A stretch of 64,000 bases of DNA from Fundidesulfovibrio soli (lineage in GTDB: Bacteria; Desulfobacterota; Desulfovibrionia; Desulfovibrionales; Desulfovibrionaceae): NCBI RefSeq assembly GCF_022808695.1, contig NZ_JAKZKW010000003.1, positions 119,963-183,962 of the forward strand, given 5' to 3'. Position numbers and translations under genes: made by a program. The notes under the pieces are model-generated. The model was not told where the DNA came from. It saw only the letters and a program-made list of their open reading frames with translations, and did not search any database. Positions 1-7,700 of the stretch are shown here, one piece after another (within the stretch, counting starts at the first letter, position 1; every line of letters begins with the position of its first letter).

Positions 1-164
1 CTGATGCTGCCGGTCCCGGCAGTTGTCAGGGCATTTGTCCACAACCCCGCGTGAGCGGCCCCTCGGGCGATCTCCTGGGGCGTGTTGGGGCGCCATTCGA
101 CTTCAGCATTGCTTCCGACAATTTTGATGTCTCCTAGCAGAGGGCTGTCAGTTGTTGCAATGAA
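1..164 (-). pseudogene. C-terminal fragment of a paralogue of the 715-1461 protein, cut by the window edge
   Basis: Read on the - strand, this stretch is open from just after a TAA (165-167) to the left edge. Its translation (IATT, then LLGDIKIVGSNAEVEWRPNT, then PQEIARGA) lines up with the middle of the protein at 715-1461 (AATT, then LGVKIIDTKDEVEWRSRS, then PQEVEQGV). No start codon or N-terminal half is present upstream: that space holds small + strand ORFs instead. It is therefore either a decayed duplicate or the surviving 3' part of a recombined gene that continues beyond the window. Product function is unknown. Confidence 0.55.
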
Positions 165-277
165 TTATGTGTAATGGTATAAGCATCATCGAACTGCGCG
201 TTGCCGCGCAGCCACTTTCGGCCTTCCGGCCGGGGCTTGGTAGGGCAAGGCTTATCCTGTGAGTCGTGAGGTGAGCA

Positions 278-397
278 ATGAACCGTCGTGCTTTGTGCCA
301 CGCGTTGGCTATTGAAGGGGTGAAGCTGCTGATCGCCAATGCGCCGATCGCAGTCGTGTATGCATTATTTAAGTGGGGGTTTGGGTGGCATGTATAA
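278..397 (+). CDS. Small putative membrane protein (39 aa)
   Basis: Short ORF beginning MNRRALCHALAIEG, with a GTGAGGTGAG ribosome-binding region just upstream of the ATG. One hydrophobic stretch (about residues 11-32, KLLIANAPIAVVYALF) follows a basic N-terminus, so a single membrane helix or amphipathic helix is likely. It overlaps the start of the next small ORF by 8 bases, which suggests translational coupling. No family is recognised. It lies with two similar-sized aromatic-rich ORFs between two related fragments on the other strand. Being so short, it could be a chance ORF. Confidence 0.4.
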   Translation: MNRRALCHALAIEGVKLLIANAPIAVVYALFKWGFGWHV

Positions 398-515
398 GTG
401 GTTGATGTACCCGGATGATGAAGTAAAGCGGTATGCCCACTGGATCCATCAAGCGATTGAGGGAGTCCTGGCCGCGATCATACTCTATATGTTCTTTTTC
501 CTGCCCAGATGTTAA
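390..515 (+). CDS. Small putative membrane protein (41 aa)
   Basis: ORF starting MYKWLMYPDDEVKRYAHW, overlapping the previous small ORF by 8 bases in another frame. The charged N-terminal half is followed by a strongly hydrophobic C-terminal helix (about residues 22-39, GVLAAIILYMFFFL), typical of a tail-anchored or phage-type small membrane protein. No homologue is recognised. The overlap with its neighbour and the similar size of all three ORFs argue that they belong together. Confidence is limited by length. Confidence 0.4.
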   Translation: MYKWLMYPDDEVKRYAHWIHQAIEGVLAAIILYMFFFLPRC

Positions 516-551
516 CTCCCACTGTTCTGCAGATGCTTTTTTGGAGTTGTT

Positions 552-671
552 ATGCCCGAGAAAATTAAGAGCGGACCAGATAAATTTTGGCGCGATGTGA
601 GGTGGTATTTTTTGCTGAGTGCTGCTGCATGGGGTGCGATTCCTCGAATACTTGAAGGGCGTTGTTGGTGA
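552..671 (+). CDS. Small putative membrane-associated protein (39 aa)
   Basis: Third small + strand ORF, MPEKIKSGPDKFWRDVRW and then a hydrophobic segment YFLLSAAAWGAI. A GGAG ribosome-binding site sits about 5 bases before the ATG. It is Trp-rich like the two upstream ORFs. It ends 44 bases before the stop codon of the convergent gene at 715. Function unknown; phage-derived small proteins would fit the pattern, but nothing in the sequence proves it. Confidence 0.4.
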   Translation: MPEKIKSGPDKFWRDVRWYFLLSAAAWGAIPRILEGRCW

Positions 672-714
672 AAGAGGGCGTTGCTTCATTGCAATGCCCT
701 CTCTGAGATTACAG

Positions 715-1461
715 CTAGTCCCAATAGGGCTTGTTATTCTCATCCCTAAAAGATTCAGCGGCCTTCCCGTAATCAGCCAAGCCCTGCTCAAACTTTTGTA
801 TGTCCCCCCTGCGGATGTAGAGGTTTTTGGGAGTCTCGGTTCTCTCCAGCAAAGGTCTGGCGAGGACCTCGCCAGCAACCCATCCTGCAGTGCTGCCTGA
901 GCCTATATTTTGAGTTTGAATTGCAGTCGGAATTGCGGTTGCCAAAGCAACAGATCCAACTCCTTGTTCAACTTCCTGGGGGGATCGGGACCGCCACTCA
1001 ACCTCATCCTTTGTATCAATGATTTTGACACCGAGCGGGGAGGCATCCGTCGGCTGTGTTGTTGCCGCTTTGTACCATTTGCCATAGGTGTCTGCGGCCT
1101 TGGCGACCCCCCCTAGTTGAAAGGCCGTCTGTACTTTATTCTCCTTCATCTTCTCCCACGCCTCCCCCACCTTGTCCTTGATCGCCCCCATGTCCAATCC
1201 GTTCTGCTGTCCTGCCTGTCCACCAAGCAGCGCCATCCCGAACATGGCCTGGTCCGGCGTGAAGCCTTTGCCTGCGCCTTCGCCATTCTGTTGTCCGGGA
1301 GGGGCATTCTGCTCCGGCTGCTGATTCGGCGCGACCGGCTGCGGCGTCTTCCCGTCCTGTGGGTCGGGGGTGGCGCTCTGCGTTCCCTCCAGCGTGAAAG
1401 GGTTCTTGAATTCAATGGCGTCCGCCATTTTGTTCAGTTCAGGGTTCCAATCGTCTGACAT
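715..1461 (-). CDS. Conserved-looking hypothetical protein (248 aa), Pro/Gln-rich N-terminus
   Basis: Starts MSDDWNPELNKMADAIEF, with GGAGGT seven bases before the ATG; the open frame extends further upstream but that part has no codon character. Residues about 30-75 are Pro/Gln/Gly-rich and probably disordered. About 80-130 are helical and Gly-rich (MALLGGQAGQQNGLD), and the C-terminal half has an acidic/aromatic motif (EVEWRSRSPQEVEQG). No signal peptide or membrane segment. A fragment of a paralogue lies at 1-164, so the family is duplicated locally. It is downstream of the 1566-2231 gene on the same strand, 104 bases apart. No function can be assigned. Confidence 0.65.
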   Translation of the reverse strand: MSDDWNPELNKMADAIEFKNPFTLEGTQSATPDPQDGKTPQPVAPNQQPEQNAPPGQQNGEGAGKGFTPDQAMFGMALLGGQAGQQNGLDMGAIKDKVGEAWEKMKENKVQTAFQLGGVAKAADTYGKWYKAATTQPTDASPLGVKIIDTKDEVEWRSRSPQEVEQGVGSVALATAIPTAIQTQNIGSGSTAGWVAGEVLARPLLERTETPKNLYIRRGDIQKFEQGLADYGKAAESFRDENNKPYWD

Positions 1462-1565
1462 GGTTACCTCCCATGTATATTGCGGTGAGTGTTGCGTGTG
1501 CCGCCCGGCGGGTTTTCCCGCCGGGCGGAATCCAAACCAAGGACGCAGGCGCTTACACCTGACGG

Positions 1566-2231
1566 CTATGTGCCCATCATCAGCTCGATGTAGCGCAGCA
1601 GGTCGCCGTCGCGGGCCTTGCCCGACCTGGCGCGCGCCTTGAGCTCGGCCAGTTCGCCTCCGCGCGTGGCGGCAGGCTGGCGGTCGTCGATGCTGCCCGC
1701 GCTTTCCAGGTGCGGCGGACTGGGGCGTGAGGCGCTGTCGGGCCGGAACATGCGGCCGGAACCCGCCCCCGTGGGCGAGGCCACCCTGTGGGCGCAAGCC
1801 AGCCCGGCGGTTTCGGCGAAGTCGCGGATGTGCTCGTAGAGCTCCAGGAACATGCCCGGGTGCGTGTCCGCGGCGGCGAGCATGTGTTGAGCGAGCATGC
1901 CGGGAAGGTGGCGGATGTACTCCTTGACGAGCGGGTACACGCGTTCGAACAGCGGGTCGGTGGCGGCCAGAGTGCTCAGGAGCGTGGCATTCTTCCTGCG
2001 AACACGATGCGCACGCGCGGCGGGATGCTGCCCACGACCGTTCAACGGCGGCTGGCTGAACCCGATGAAGGGGGCTCCTGGCTGGGGAACGAAGAGATCC
2101 GGCTGGCCATCGTCGTCCAGGTCGATGCCGCAAAGGTGCTCAGCCATACCGGGCATGGTCATGATTCCTTGCTTGATGGCCTTGAAGCTCTGCCGGGGTC
2201 TTCCGGCGTCGGGTGATACGGAATGAAGCAT
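1566..2231 (-). CDS. Hypothetical protein (221 aa) with a DxDxDGxxD motif
   Basis: The start MLHSVSPDAGRPRQ is chosen because AGGAGG lies 8 bases upstream; the frame is open further 5' but without a site. Near residue 40 is GIDLDDDGQPDLFVPQPGAP, a DxDxDG calcium-loop-like motif. A helical stretch with His/Met (HLPGMLAQHMLAAADTH) and a charged C-terminus ending YIELMMGT follow. No signal peptide. It precedes the 715-1461 gene in the same direction, so they may be co-transcribed. A perfect 9-bp palindrome (2319-2338) lies 87 bases upstream. Not a family I recognise; a phage or secretion-related origin is possible but unproven. Confidence 0.6.
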   Translation of the reverse strand: MLHSVSPDAGRPRQSFKAIKQGIMTMPGMAEHLCGIDLDDDGQPDLFVPQPGAPFIGFSQPPLNGRGQHPAARAHRVRRKNATLLSTLAATDPLFERVYPLVKEYIRHLPGMLAQHMLAAADTHPGMFLELYEHIRDFAETAGLACAHRVASPTGAGSGRMFRPDSASRPSPPHLESAGSIDDRQPAATRGGELAELKARARSGKARDGDLLRYIELMMGT

Positions 2232-2318
2232 TCGAGGGTCCTCCTGTGAGGGTGGTTTATTTCCTGGCGTCCCGCGCCAAGATTCCCCGAATTGTATGCA
2301 GGTAGTTTTAAATTTCAC

Positions 2319-2338
2319 CCCACATAGGGCTATGTGGG
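2319..2338. promoter_or_regulatory. Perfect palindrome upstream of the 1566-2231 gene (candidate operator)
   Basis: CCCACATAG-gg-CTATGTGGG is a perfect 9-bp inverted repeat with a 2-base spacer in an AT-rich intergenic stretch. It is followed on the - strand side by TTTAAA-rich sequence toward the 2231 start. The tight spacer fits a dimeric repressor site better than a terminator, and there is no adjacent T tract. Role is inferred only. Confidence 0.35.
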
Positions 2339-2347
2339 AAGAAAGTT

Positions 2348-2377
2348 AAAAAAAAGGGAGCCCCCGGCGGGGCTCCC
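2348..2377 (-). terminator. Rho-independent terminator of the first BMP-family gene
   Basis: GGGAGCCCC and GGGGCTCCC form a 9-bp GC-rich stem with a 4-base loop. On the - strand it is followed by eight Ts (A-run 2348-2355 on the + strand). It lies 25 bases past the stop codon of the gene at 2402-3493. Confidence 0.85.
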
Positions 2378-2401
2378 CTGTGAACAGTCCTCTCTCGGGC
2401 T

Positions 2402-3493
2402 CTAGTCAGGCAGCTTGCCGTTCACGCCCTTGGTCAGCCAGCGCATGGTCAGCAGTTCCTTGTCCGTGGCCCTCTGGCCTTCGGGAATCATCACCTTGCC
2501 TTGCTGGTCCGTGACCGGTCCCAGGAAGGAGTCGTCCACGCCCTTCTTCATCTTCTCCAACTCGGCCAGCACCTTCTCCCGCACGGAGGCGGGCACCTTG
2601 GCGTTGAACTCGGAGAGGCGCAGGGCGTCCTGCTCGAACCCGCCGTACCACTCCTGGGGCTTCCAGGTGCCGTCCAGCTTGGCCTGTATCGACTTCTCGT
2701 AGAATCCGCTCCAGTTCCACAGGGTGGAGACCAGCACGCAGGAGGCCCCGAAACGGGCGGCGTCCGCGCCGTAGCCGATGGCGGGCACGCCCTTGGCGCA
2801 GGCGGCCAGGGAGCTGTCGGGCGTGTCGGCCATCTGGCGGATCAGGGTGGAGCCGCGCTGGGCCAGGGTTTCGGCCAGGGTGGTCTCGCCCACGGGGTCG
2901 CGCCAGCTCTTGAGCCAGGCCACGGTGTTCACCTTGGAGGGGTCGAACGCGGTGCCTGATTCCTTGAGGCCCTTGAGCAGGCCCAGGGTGAAGGCGTTGA
3001 TGCCGCGGATGGGCTCCGGGATGGGGTTGGTGGCCACGGTGCCCACCTTGGCGTAGCCCATGAGCCCGGCCATGTAGCCAGCCAGGTAGTCGGCCTGCTC
3101 CATGCGCCCCATGTAGTTGCCCATGTTGGGGGCGGTCTTGTAGCCGGAGCAGTGCTCGAAGGAGACGTCGGGGAAGTCCTTGGCGACCTGGAGCATGGGG
3201 TCCATGTGCTCGAAGGTGGTGCCGTAGATGAGCTTGTAGCCGTCCTGGGCGTACTGGCGGAGCACGCGCTCGGCGTCGCCAGCGCCCACGTTCTCGGTGT
3301 AGCTGACCTCAATCTTGTTGCCGAATTGCTTTTTGATCTTCTCGATGGCTTCGTAGTGGGCGTAGTTCCAGCCCTGGTCGTTGACGGTGCCGAGCAGGGC
3401 GAAGGCGACCTTCAGCCCTGCGGCCCTGGCCGGGGACGCAAGCAAGGCGAGCAGCGCCAAGCAGGCGAGGATGCGCGGGAAGGGTGTGCTCAT
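2402..3493 (-). CDS. BMP-family ABC transporter substrate-binding protein (copy 1)
   Basis: A 363-residue periplasmic binding protein of the BMP (Med/PnrA-like) family, which bind nucleosides or related ligands for ABC import. The start MSTPFPRILACLALLALL has AGGAGG just upstream and gives a clean Sec signal peptide ending ARA/AG, with no lipobox. The mature part begins LKVAFALLGTVNDQGWN, and the family motifs TVNDQGWNYAH, FGTTFEH-like YGTTFEHMD and TNPIPEPIRGINAF are present. No permease or ATPase gene is adjacent, so it is an orphan component. It is closely similar over its whole length to the protein encoded just upstream at 3654-4745, pointing to tandem duplication. Each copy has its own terminator. 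Confidence 0.9.
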   Translation of the reverse strand: MSTPFPRILACLALLALLASPARAAGLKVAFALLGTVNDQGWNYAHYEAIEKIKKQFGNKIEVSYTENVGAGDAERVLRQYAQDGYKLIYGTTFEHMDPMLQVAKDFPDVSFEHCSGYKTAPNMGNYMGRMEQADYLAGYMAGLMGYAKVGTVATNPIPEPIRGINAFTLGLLKGLKESGTAFDPSKVNTVAWLKSWRDPVGETTLAETLAQRGSTLIRQMADTPDSSLAACAKGVPAIGYGADAARFGASCVLVSTLWNWSGFYEKSIQAKLDGTWKPQEWYGGFEQDALRLSEFNAKVPASVREKVLAELEKMKKGVDDSFLGPVTDQQGKVMIPEGQRATDKELLTMRWLTKGVNGKLPD

Positions 3494-3593
3494 GGAGCCT
3501 CCTGAGGGGGGGACGCCTGGGTGTATGGTCCCTTCTGGTTGCAGCATTTGGCGTCGCTTGTAAACGGCGGCCCGATACGGGCGGGCCTGGCCG

Positions 3594-3622
3594 AAAAAAA
3601 GGGAGGCCCCGGAGGGCCTCCC
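3594..3622 (-). terminator. Rho-independent terminator between the two BMP-family genes
   Basis: GGGAGGCCC and GGGCCTCCC form a 9-bp stem with a 4-base loop. Seven Ts follow it on the - strand (A-run 3594-3600). It ends transcription of the upstream copy (3654-4745) before the downstream copy begins, so the pair is probably expressed as separate units. Confidence 0.85.
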
Positions 3623-3653
3623 TTGGAAGTCGCGAGCATAAAGCAGGCGGCCG

Positions 3654-4745
3654 TTATTCCGGCAGCTTGCCGTTCACGCCCTTGGAGAGCCAGCGCATGG
3701 TGTAGAGTTCCTTGTCCGTGGCGCGCTGCCCGGCGGGGATCATCACCTTGCCCTCCTGGTCGGTCATGGGGCCCAGGAAGGAATCGTCCACGCCCTTTTT
3801 CATCTTCTCCATCTCGGCCAGCACCTTCTCGCGCACGGGGGCGGGCACCTTCTCGTTGAAGGCGGAGAGGCGCAGGGCGTCCTGGTCGAAGCCGGCGTAC
3901 CACTCCTGGGGCTTCCAGGTGCCGTCCAGCTTGGCCTTCACGGCCTTCTCGTAATAGACGCCCCAGTTCCAGATGGTGGAGACCAGCACGCACTTGGCCC
4001 CGAACTCCACGGCGTCCGCGCCGTAGCCGATGGCGGGCACGCCCTTGGCGCAGGCGGCCAGGGAGGCGTCAGGGGTGTCGGCCATCTGGCGGATCAGGGT
4101 GGAGCCGCGCTGCACCAGGGCCTCGCTCATGGCGGTCTCGCCGATGGGGTCGCGCCAGCTCTTGAGCCAGACAACGGTGTTCAGGGTGGCCGGGTCGTAC
4201 TTGGTGCCGGATTCGTCCAGCCCGCGCATCAGGCCGTGGGTGAAGGCGTTGATGCCGCGGATGGGCTCGGGGATGGGGTTGGTGGCCACGGTGCCCACCT
4301 TGGTATAGCCCATCAGGCCCGCCATGTAGCCCACCAGGTACTCGCCCTGCTCGATGCGGGCCATGTAGTTGCCCAGGTTGGGGGCGGTCTTGTAGCCGGA
4401 GCAGTGCTCGAAGGAGACGTCGGGGAAGTCCTTGGCGACCTGGAGCATGGGGTCCATGTGCTCGAAGGTGGTGCCGAAGATCAGTTTGTAGCCGTCCTGG
4501 GCGTACTGGCGGAACACGCGCTCGCCGTCGGCAGCGCCCACGTTCTCGGTGTAGCTGACCTCGATCTGGTCGCCGAACTGCTTCTTGAGCTTCTCGATGC
4601 CCACGTAATGGGCATAGTTCCAGCCCTGGTCGTTGACGGTGCCGACCAGCGCGAACGCCACCTTCAGCTTGGCGGCCATGGCCGTGCCGGGCAGCACGGC
4701 GAGAACCGCCAGACAGCAAAGAACACTCAGAAAACGCCTGCTCAT
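3654..4745 (-). CDS. BMP-family ABC transporter substrate-binding protein (copy 2)
   Basis: Same length (363 aa) and architecture as the 2402-3493 protein. It has a signal peptide (MSRRFLSVLCCLAVLAVL to AMA/AK) and a BMP domain beginning LKVAFALVGTVNDQGWN with the TTFEHMDPMLQVAKDFPDVS and PIPEPIRGINAF blocks. The start is fixed by an AGGAGG site 6 bases upstream, identical to that of copy 1. Differences are scattered (for example NWGVYYEKAVKAK versus NWSGFYEKSIQAK), so the duplication is not very recent. Ligand unknown; the family includes purine-nucleoside binders. Confidence 0.9.
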   Translation of the reverse strand: MSRRFLSVLCCLAVLAVLPGTAMAAKLKVAFALVGTVNDQGWNYAHYVGIEKLKKQFGDQIEVSYTENVGAADGERVFRQYAQDGYKLIFGTTFEHMDPMLQVAKDFPDVSFEHCSGYKTAPNLGNYMARIEQGEYLVGYMAGLMGYTKVGTVATNPIPEPIRGINAFTHGLMRGLDESGTKYDPATLNTVVWLKSWRDPIGETAMSEALVQRGSTLIRQMADTPDASLAACAKGVPAIGYGADAVEFGAKCVLVSTIWNWGVYYEKAVKAKLDGTWKPQEWYAGFDQDALRLSAFNEKVPAPVREKVLAEMEKMKKGVDDSFLGPMTDQEGKVMIPAGQRATDKELYTMRWLSKGVNGKLPE

Positions 4746-4836
4746 GGAGCCTCCTCGAACGTGAATGTCGGATTGTTGCAAACCAGCACTGGATGCCGGA
4801 TTTCCACGGGGTTGTAAATCCCGCACGGGGGAATCA

Positions 4837-5088
4837 CTACCTCTCCAGCACCTCGTCGAACGCCTCCTGCAACTTGAACTCGTTGTAGTAGGCGCACTCC
4901 ACGTCGGAGAGGATCTCCATCACCTTGGCGGCCTGGGCTTCGCAGCCGGGGGCCGGGTTCTCTTTGAAGTGCGCGCCGAGCGCGGCGCGCAGGGCATCGA
5001 AGATGTGGGCAGTGGAGGTCTTCACCACTTCCTTGGCCACGAACTGGGCGTACTGCCTGGAGTAGGACTCGCAACTGTTCTCTGTCAT
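4837..5088 (-). CDS. Small hypothetical protein (83 aa), downstream of the histidine kinase
   Basis: MTENSCESYSRQYAQFVAKE to EAFDEVLER; soluble, predicted mostly helical, with three Cys and no signal peptide. It starts 4 bases after the stop codon of the globin-like kinase (5093-6277), so the two are almost certainly co-transcribed and perhaps functionally linked. I do not recognise the family. Confidence 0.7.
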   Translation of the reverse strand: MTENSCESYSRQYAQFVAKEVVKTSTAHIFDALRAALGAHFKENPAPGCEAQAAKVMEILSDVECAYYNEFKLQEAFDEVLER

Positions 5089-5092
5089 GTGT

Positions 5093-6277
5093 CTAGGCGT
5101 CCAGCCGGAGGGGGTTCCCGGCGTAGAAGGTTTGGGGTTCCAGGGGAAGCTTCACGGTGCAGGCCACGTCCTGCCCTGTCTGGGCCAGGCTCACCTGCCC
5201 CCGGCATTTGCGGGCCGCCAGCAGGGCGATGGGCAGGCCGAAGCCGGTGCCCTGGGGCTTGGAGGAGTTGAAGGGCAGGAAGAGCGCATCCACCTCCTGG
5301 TCCCGCGGGAGCGCGCCCGGGCCGCTGACCACGATGCTCAGGTGCGAGGGCGTGGCGGCGTCCACGCGGGTGGCCACGCGCAGGGCCGGAGCCTCGGGCG
5401 GCATGGCCTCCAGCGCGTTGACCAGCACCTGCTTGAGGATCTCCCGCAGCAGGGACGGATCGGCCTGGAGCGTGGGGTGGGCCGGGTCCAGGCTGGTCTC
5501 GGGCGTGAGCCCTTGCGGCCACAGGGGACCGGTGCGCAGGCCCTCCAGGGCCTCGCCGATCATGGCCGAAGCGTCCAGCGTGGCGATGGAAGGCTCGGAC
5601 AGGCCGATGGAGTTCAGCGTCGAGATGTCGCGCGTCATGCGCTCCAGGCGCAGGGCCTCGTCCAGGATGGCGTGCGCGCTCTCGCGTACCGCCGGGTCAG
5701 CGTTGCGGGCCAGGCGCGTGGCCATGCCGCCGATCACGGTGAGAGGGTTGCGGGTCTGGTGGAAGATGCCCTGCATCAGGGACTGGTCCACGTGGGAGCG
5801 GTGGTACACGTGGCCCTTGGAGCGCACGATCAGGCACAGGTCCAGCAGGTCGTTCACGGCCAGGACGACGGGGGCGCGCATCTCCATGGGAACCTCGTCG
5901 CGGATGGCCCGCAGGAAGAGCTGGCGGCTCTTGACCTCGCCCAGCATCACGTACTGCAGGTCGATGCCCATGCGCGCGGAGGTGACGCCCTGGCGCCAGA
6001 GCTCAGCCAGGAAGTCCTCGTCCCAGGGCCTGTCCCACAGGCGGGAGTACCAGCGGAACCAGAAATCCTGCAGGGTGCCGCCGAAATACTCGGTGATGAT
6101 CTCCATCTGTGGCTTGGGGATGACCATGCGGTAGAGCTCGCCCAGATAGGATCCGGCGGCTTCGCTGTGGGCGGTCAGCATGGCGGCGTAGGGGCGGATG
6201 GCCGCCAGGCGGGATTCATCCAGCCCGATCTCGTTGCGGAAATAGTTCAGCTGGGAGAGGGGGAGGTACTCGTCCAT
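5093..6277 (-). CDS. Globin-like sensor histidine kinase lacking the proximal haem His
   Basis: A soluble 394-residue kinase. Residues about 1-155 resemble the protoglobin domain of globin-coupled sensors (LRRY-like YLGELYRM, then FWFRWYSRLWDRPWDEDF). At the conserved F-helix motif, where haem-binding members have a His before R-(I/M)-G, this protein reads GVTSARMGIDLQYV, so Ser100 replaces the His. Residues about 165-380 are a HisKA/HATPase_c pair: phospho-acceptor His173 in IFHQTRNPLTVIGG, N-box LVNALEAM, G-box GTGFGLPIA. The middle G1 motif is degenerate (VSGPGALP). No membrane segment. Followed within 4 bases by the small gene 4837-5088. No partner response regulator is next to it. Confidence 0.75.
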   Translation of the reverse strand: MDEYLPLSQLNYFRNEIGLDESRLAAIRPYAAMLTAHSEAAGSYLGELYRMVIPKPQMEIITEYFGGTLQDFWFRWYSRLWDRPWDEDFLAELWRQGVTSARMGIDLQYVMLGEVKSRQLFLRAIRDEVPMEMRAPVVLAVNDLLDLCLIVRSKGHVYHRSHVDQSLMQGIFHQTRNPLTVIGGMATRLARNADPAVRESAHAILDEALRLERMTRDISTLNSIGLSEPSIATLDASAMIGEALEGLRTGPLWPQGLTPETSLDPAHPTLQADPSLLREILKQVLVNALEAMPPEAPALRVATRVDAATPSHLSIVVSGPGALPRDQEVDALFLPFNSSKPQGTGFGLPIALLAARKCRGQVSLAQTGQDVACTVKLPLEPQTFYAGNPLRLDA

Positions 6278-6340
6278 GGGCCCTCCGGGGCGCTGAGGCG
6301 GCTGCCCGGCTTAGCTGCCTGTTGCAAAAATCGACTTTTG

Positions 6341-6463
6341 CAGCCTGTTCAAAAAGCCCGCAGGCAAGGCGCACGAAAAAGTCAAGGCCGATGTGTAGTT
6401 GGCATACGCGAGGGTTTGACTTTTTCGGGGCAACCCAGCCAGCGGGAATTTTTCAACAGGCTG
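6341..6463. repeat. 123-bp imperfect inverted-repeat element (MITE/REP-like)
   Basis: The ends are CAGCCTGTTCAAAAAGCCCGC and, inverted, GCGGGAATTTTTCAACAGGCTG; an inner pair GAAAAAGTCAA / TTGACTTTTTC is also inverted. The whole element folds back on itself and abuts the stop codon (6464-6466) of the flavoprotein gene. Just before it (6324-6342) is a smaller TGCAAAA...TTTTGCA repeat. Such terminal-repeat elements without a coding region look like miniature mobile or REP-type elements, possibly also acting as a 3' hairpin. Confidence 0.6.
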
Positions 6464-7645
6464 TTAGAGGGCCTGACCGGCGGCGTAGGCCGAGGCCCAG
6501 GCCCAGTGCAGGTTGTAGCCGCCCAGGTGCCCGGTGACGTCCACGATCTCGCCGATGAAGAAGAGCCCCGGGCAGCAGAGGCTCTCCATGGTCTTGGAGG
6601 AGAGCCCCTTGGTGTTCACGCCGCCCCCGGTCACCTCGGCCTTCTTGTAGCCGTCCAGCTCCTTGGGGGTCACCTCCCAGTTGCCGATGCGCCTGGCGAG
6701 CATGGCGGCCTCCTCCTTGCGCAGCTGGGCCACGGGCTTGGCCGAAAGCTCCGGCGGCACGACGGCCGACGCCAGCCGGGAAGGCAGCAGGCGCGAGACC
6801 ACCGTCTTCACCTGGGACTTGGTGGTGCGCGCCGCGGCCAGGGCCTCGTCCACGGGGTTGCCCGGGGAGAGGTCGACGCTGATGGGCTTGCCGGGCTGCC
6901 AGTAGTTGGAAATCTGCAGGATGGCCGGGCCGGAGAGCCCCTTGTGCGTGAACAGCATGGCCTCCTCGAAGGACTGGGCGCCGCAGCTGACCCGCACCGG
7001 CAGGGAGAGGCCCGACAGGGAGGAGAGCGCCCAGCTGGGGCCCATGGTCAACGGCGTGAGCGCGGGGCGCGGCTCCACCAGCTGGAGCCCGAAGTTCTCG
7101 GCCACGCCGTAGCCGAAGCAGGAGGAGCCCACCTGCGGCCAGGCCAGGCCGCCCGCCGCCACCACCAGCTTCTTGCCGGGGATGGTGCCGCCGGGGTGCG
7201 TGACGCGGAAGTCCCCGTTGCGCTCGATGTTCTTGATGCGCACGCCCATGAAGAAGCAGACGCCCGCCGCGCGGCAGAGCCTCTCCAGCAGGTCGGCCAC
7301 GGCCACCGCGCCCTCGCGGCAGAACATCTGGCCGTGGTCCTCCTCCACGGAGTGCAGGCCGTTGTCCTCCAGGAATTCCTTGAAGGCCAGGGGGCCGAAG
7401 CGGCTGATGGCGGAGACGCAGAAGTGCGGATTCTCGCTGATGAAGTTCTCAGGGCCCACCCGGGTGTTGCCGAAGTTGCAGCGGCCGCCGCCGGTGACCT
7501 TGAGCTTCTTCCCGGATTGGTTGTTGTGGTCGATGACGGCCACGGACAAGCCCTTGCGGGCCGCGGTGAGGGCGCAGAACAGACCCGAGGCCCCTGCGCC
7601 GATGATGACGACGTCGTATCCGAGCATCTGGCCTTGATACGCCAT
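6464..7645 (-). CDS. HI0933/BaiN-family NAD(P)/FAD-dependent flavoprotein
   Basis: A 393-residue flavoprotein of the HI0933 (YhiN/BaiN) group, usual size about 390-410. The dinucleotide-binding motif VVIIGAGASGLFCA is at the N-terminus, followed by the family signature VTGGGRCNFGN around residue 50. The C-terminal FAD-contact region (CCPGLFFIGEIVDVTGHLGG, then YNLHWAWASA) is intact. An alternative start at 7627 (MLGYDVV) has a better ribosome-binding site (AAGG), so the first six residues are uncertain. Members are oxidoreductases of mostly unknown substrate; one bile-acid dehydratase-pathway reductase is known. The stop codon adjoins an inverted-repeat element. Confidence 0.9.
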   Translation of the reverse strand: MAYQGQMLGYDVVIIGAGASGLFCALTAARKGLSVAVIDHNNQSGKKLKVTGGGRCNFGNTRVGPENFISENPHFCVSAISRFGPLAFKEFLEDNGLHSVEEDHGQMFCREGAVAVADLLERLCRAAGVCFFMGVRIKNIERNGDFRVTHPGGTIPGKKLVVAAGGLAWPQVGSSCFGYGVAENFGLQLVEPRPALTPLTMGPSWALSSLSGLSLPVRVSCGAQSFEEAMLFTHKGLSGPAILQISNYWQPGKPISVDLSPGNPVDEALAAARTTKSQVKTVVSRLLPSRLASAVVPPELSAKPVAQLRKEEAAMLARRIGNWEVTPKELDGYKKAEVTGGGVNTKGLSSKTMESLCCPGLFFIGEIVDVTGHLGGYNLHWAWASAYAAGQAL

Positions 7646-7700
7646 CGCCGCCCGGCGGGCAAGGGGAGGGGTGGGCGGAGAGGCCCGGGGAAAGGCGGGA

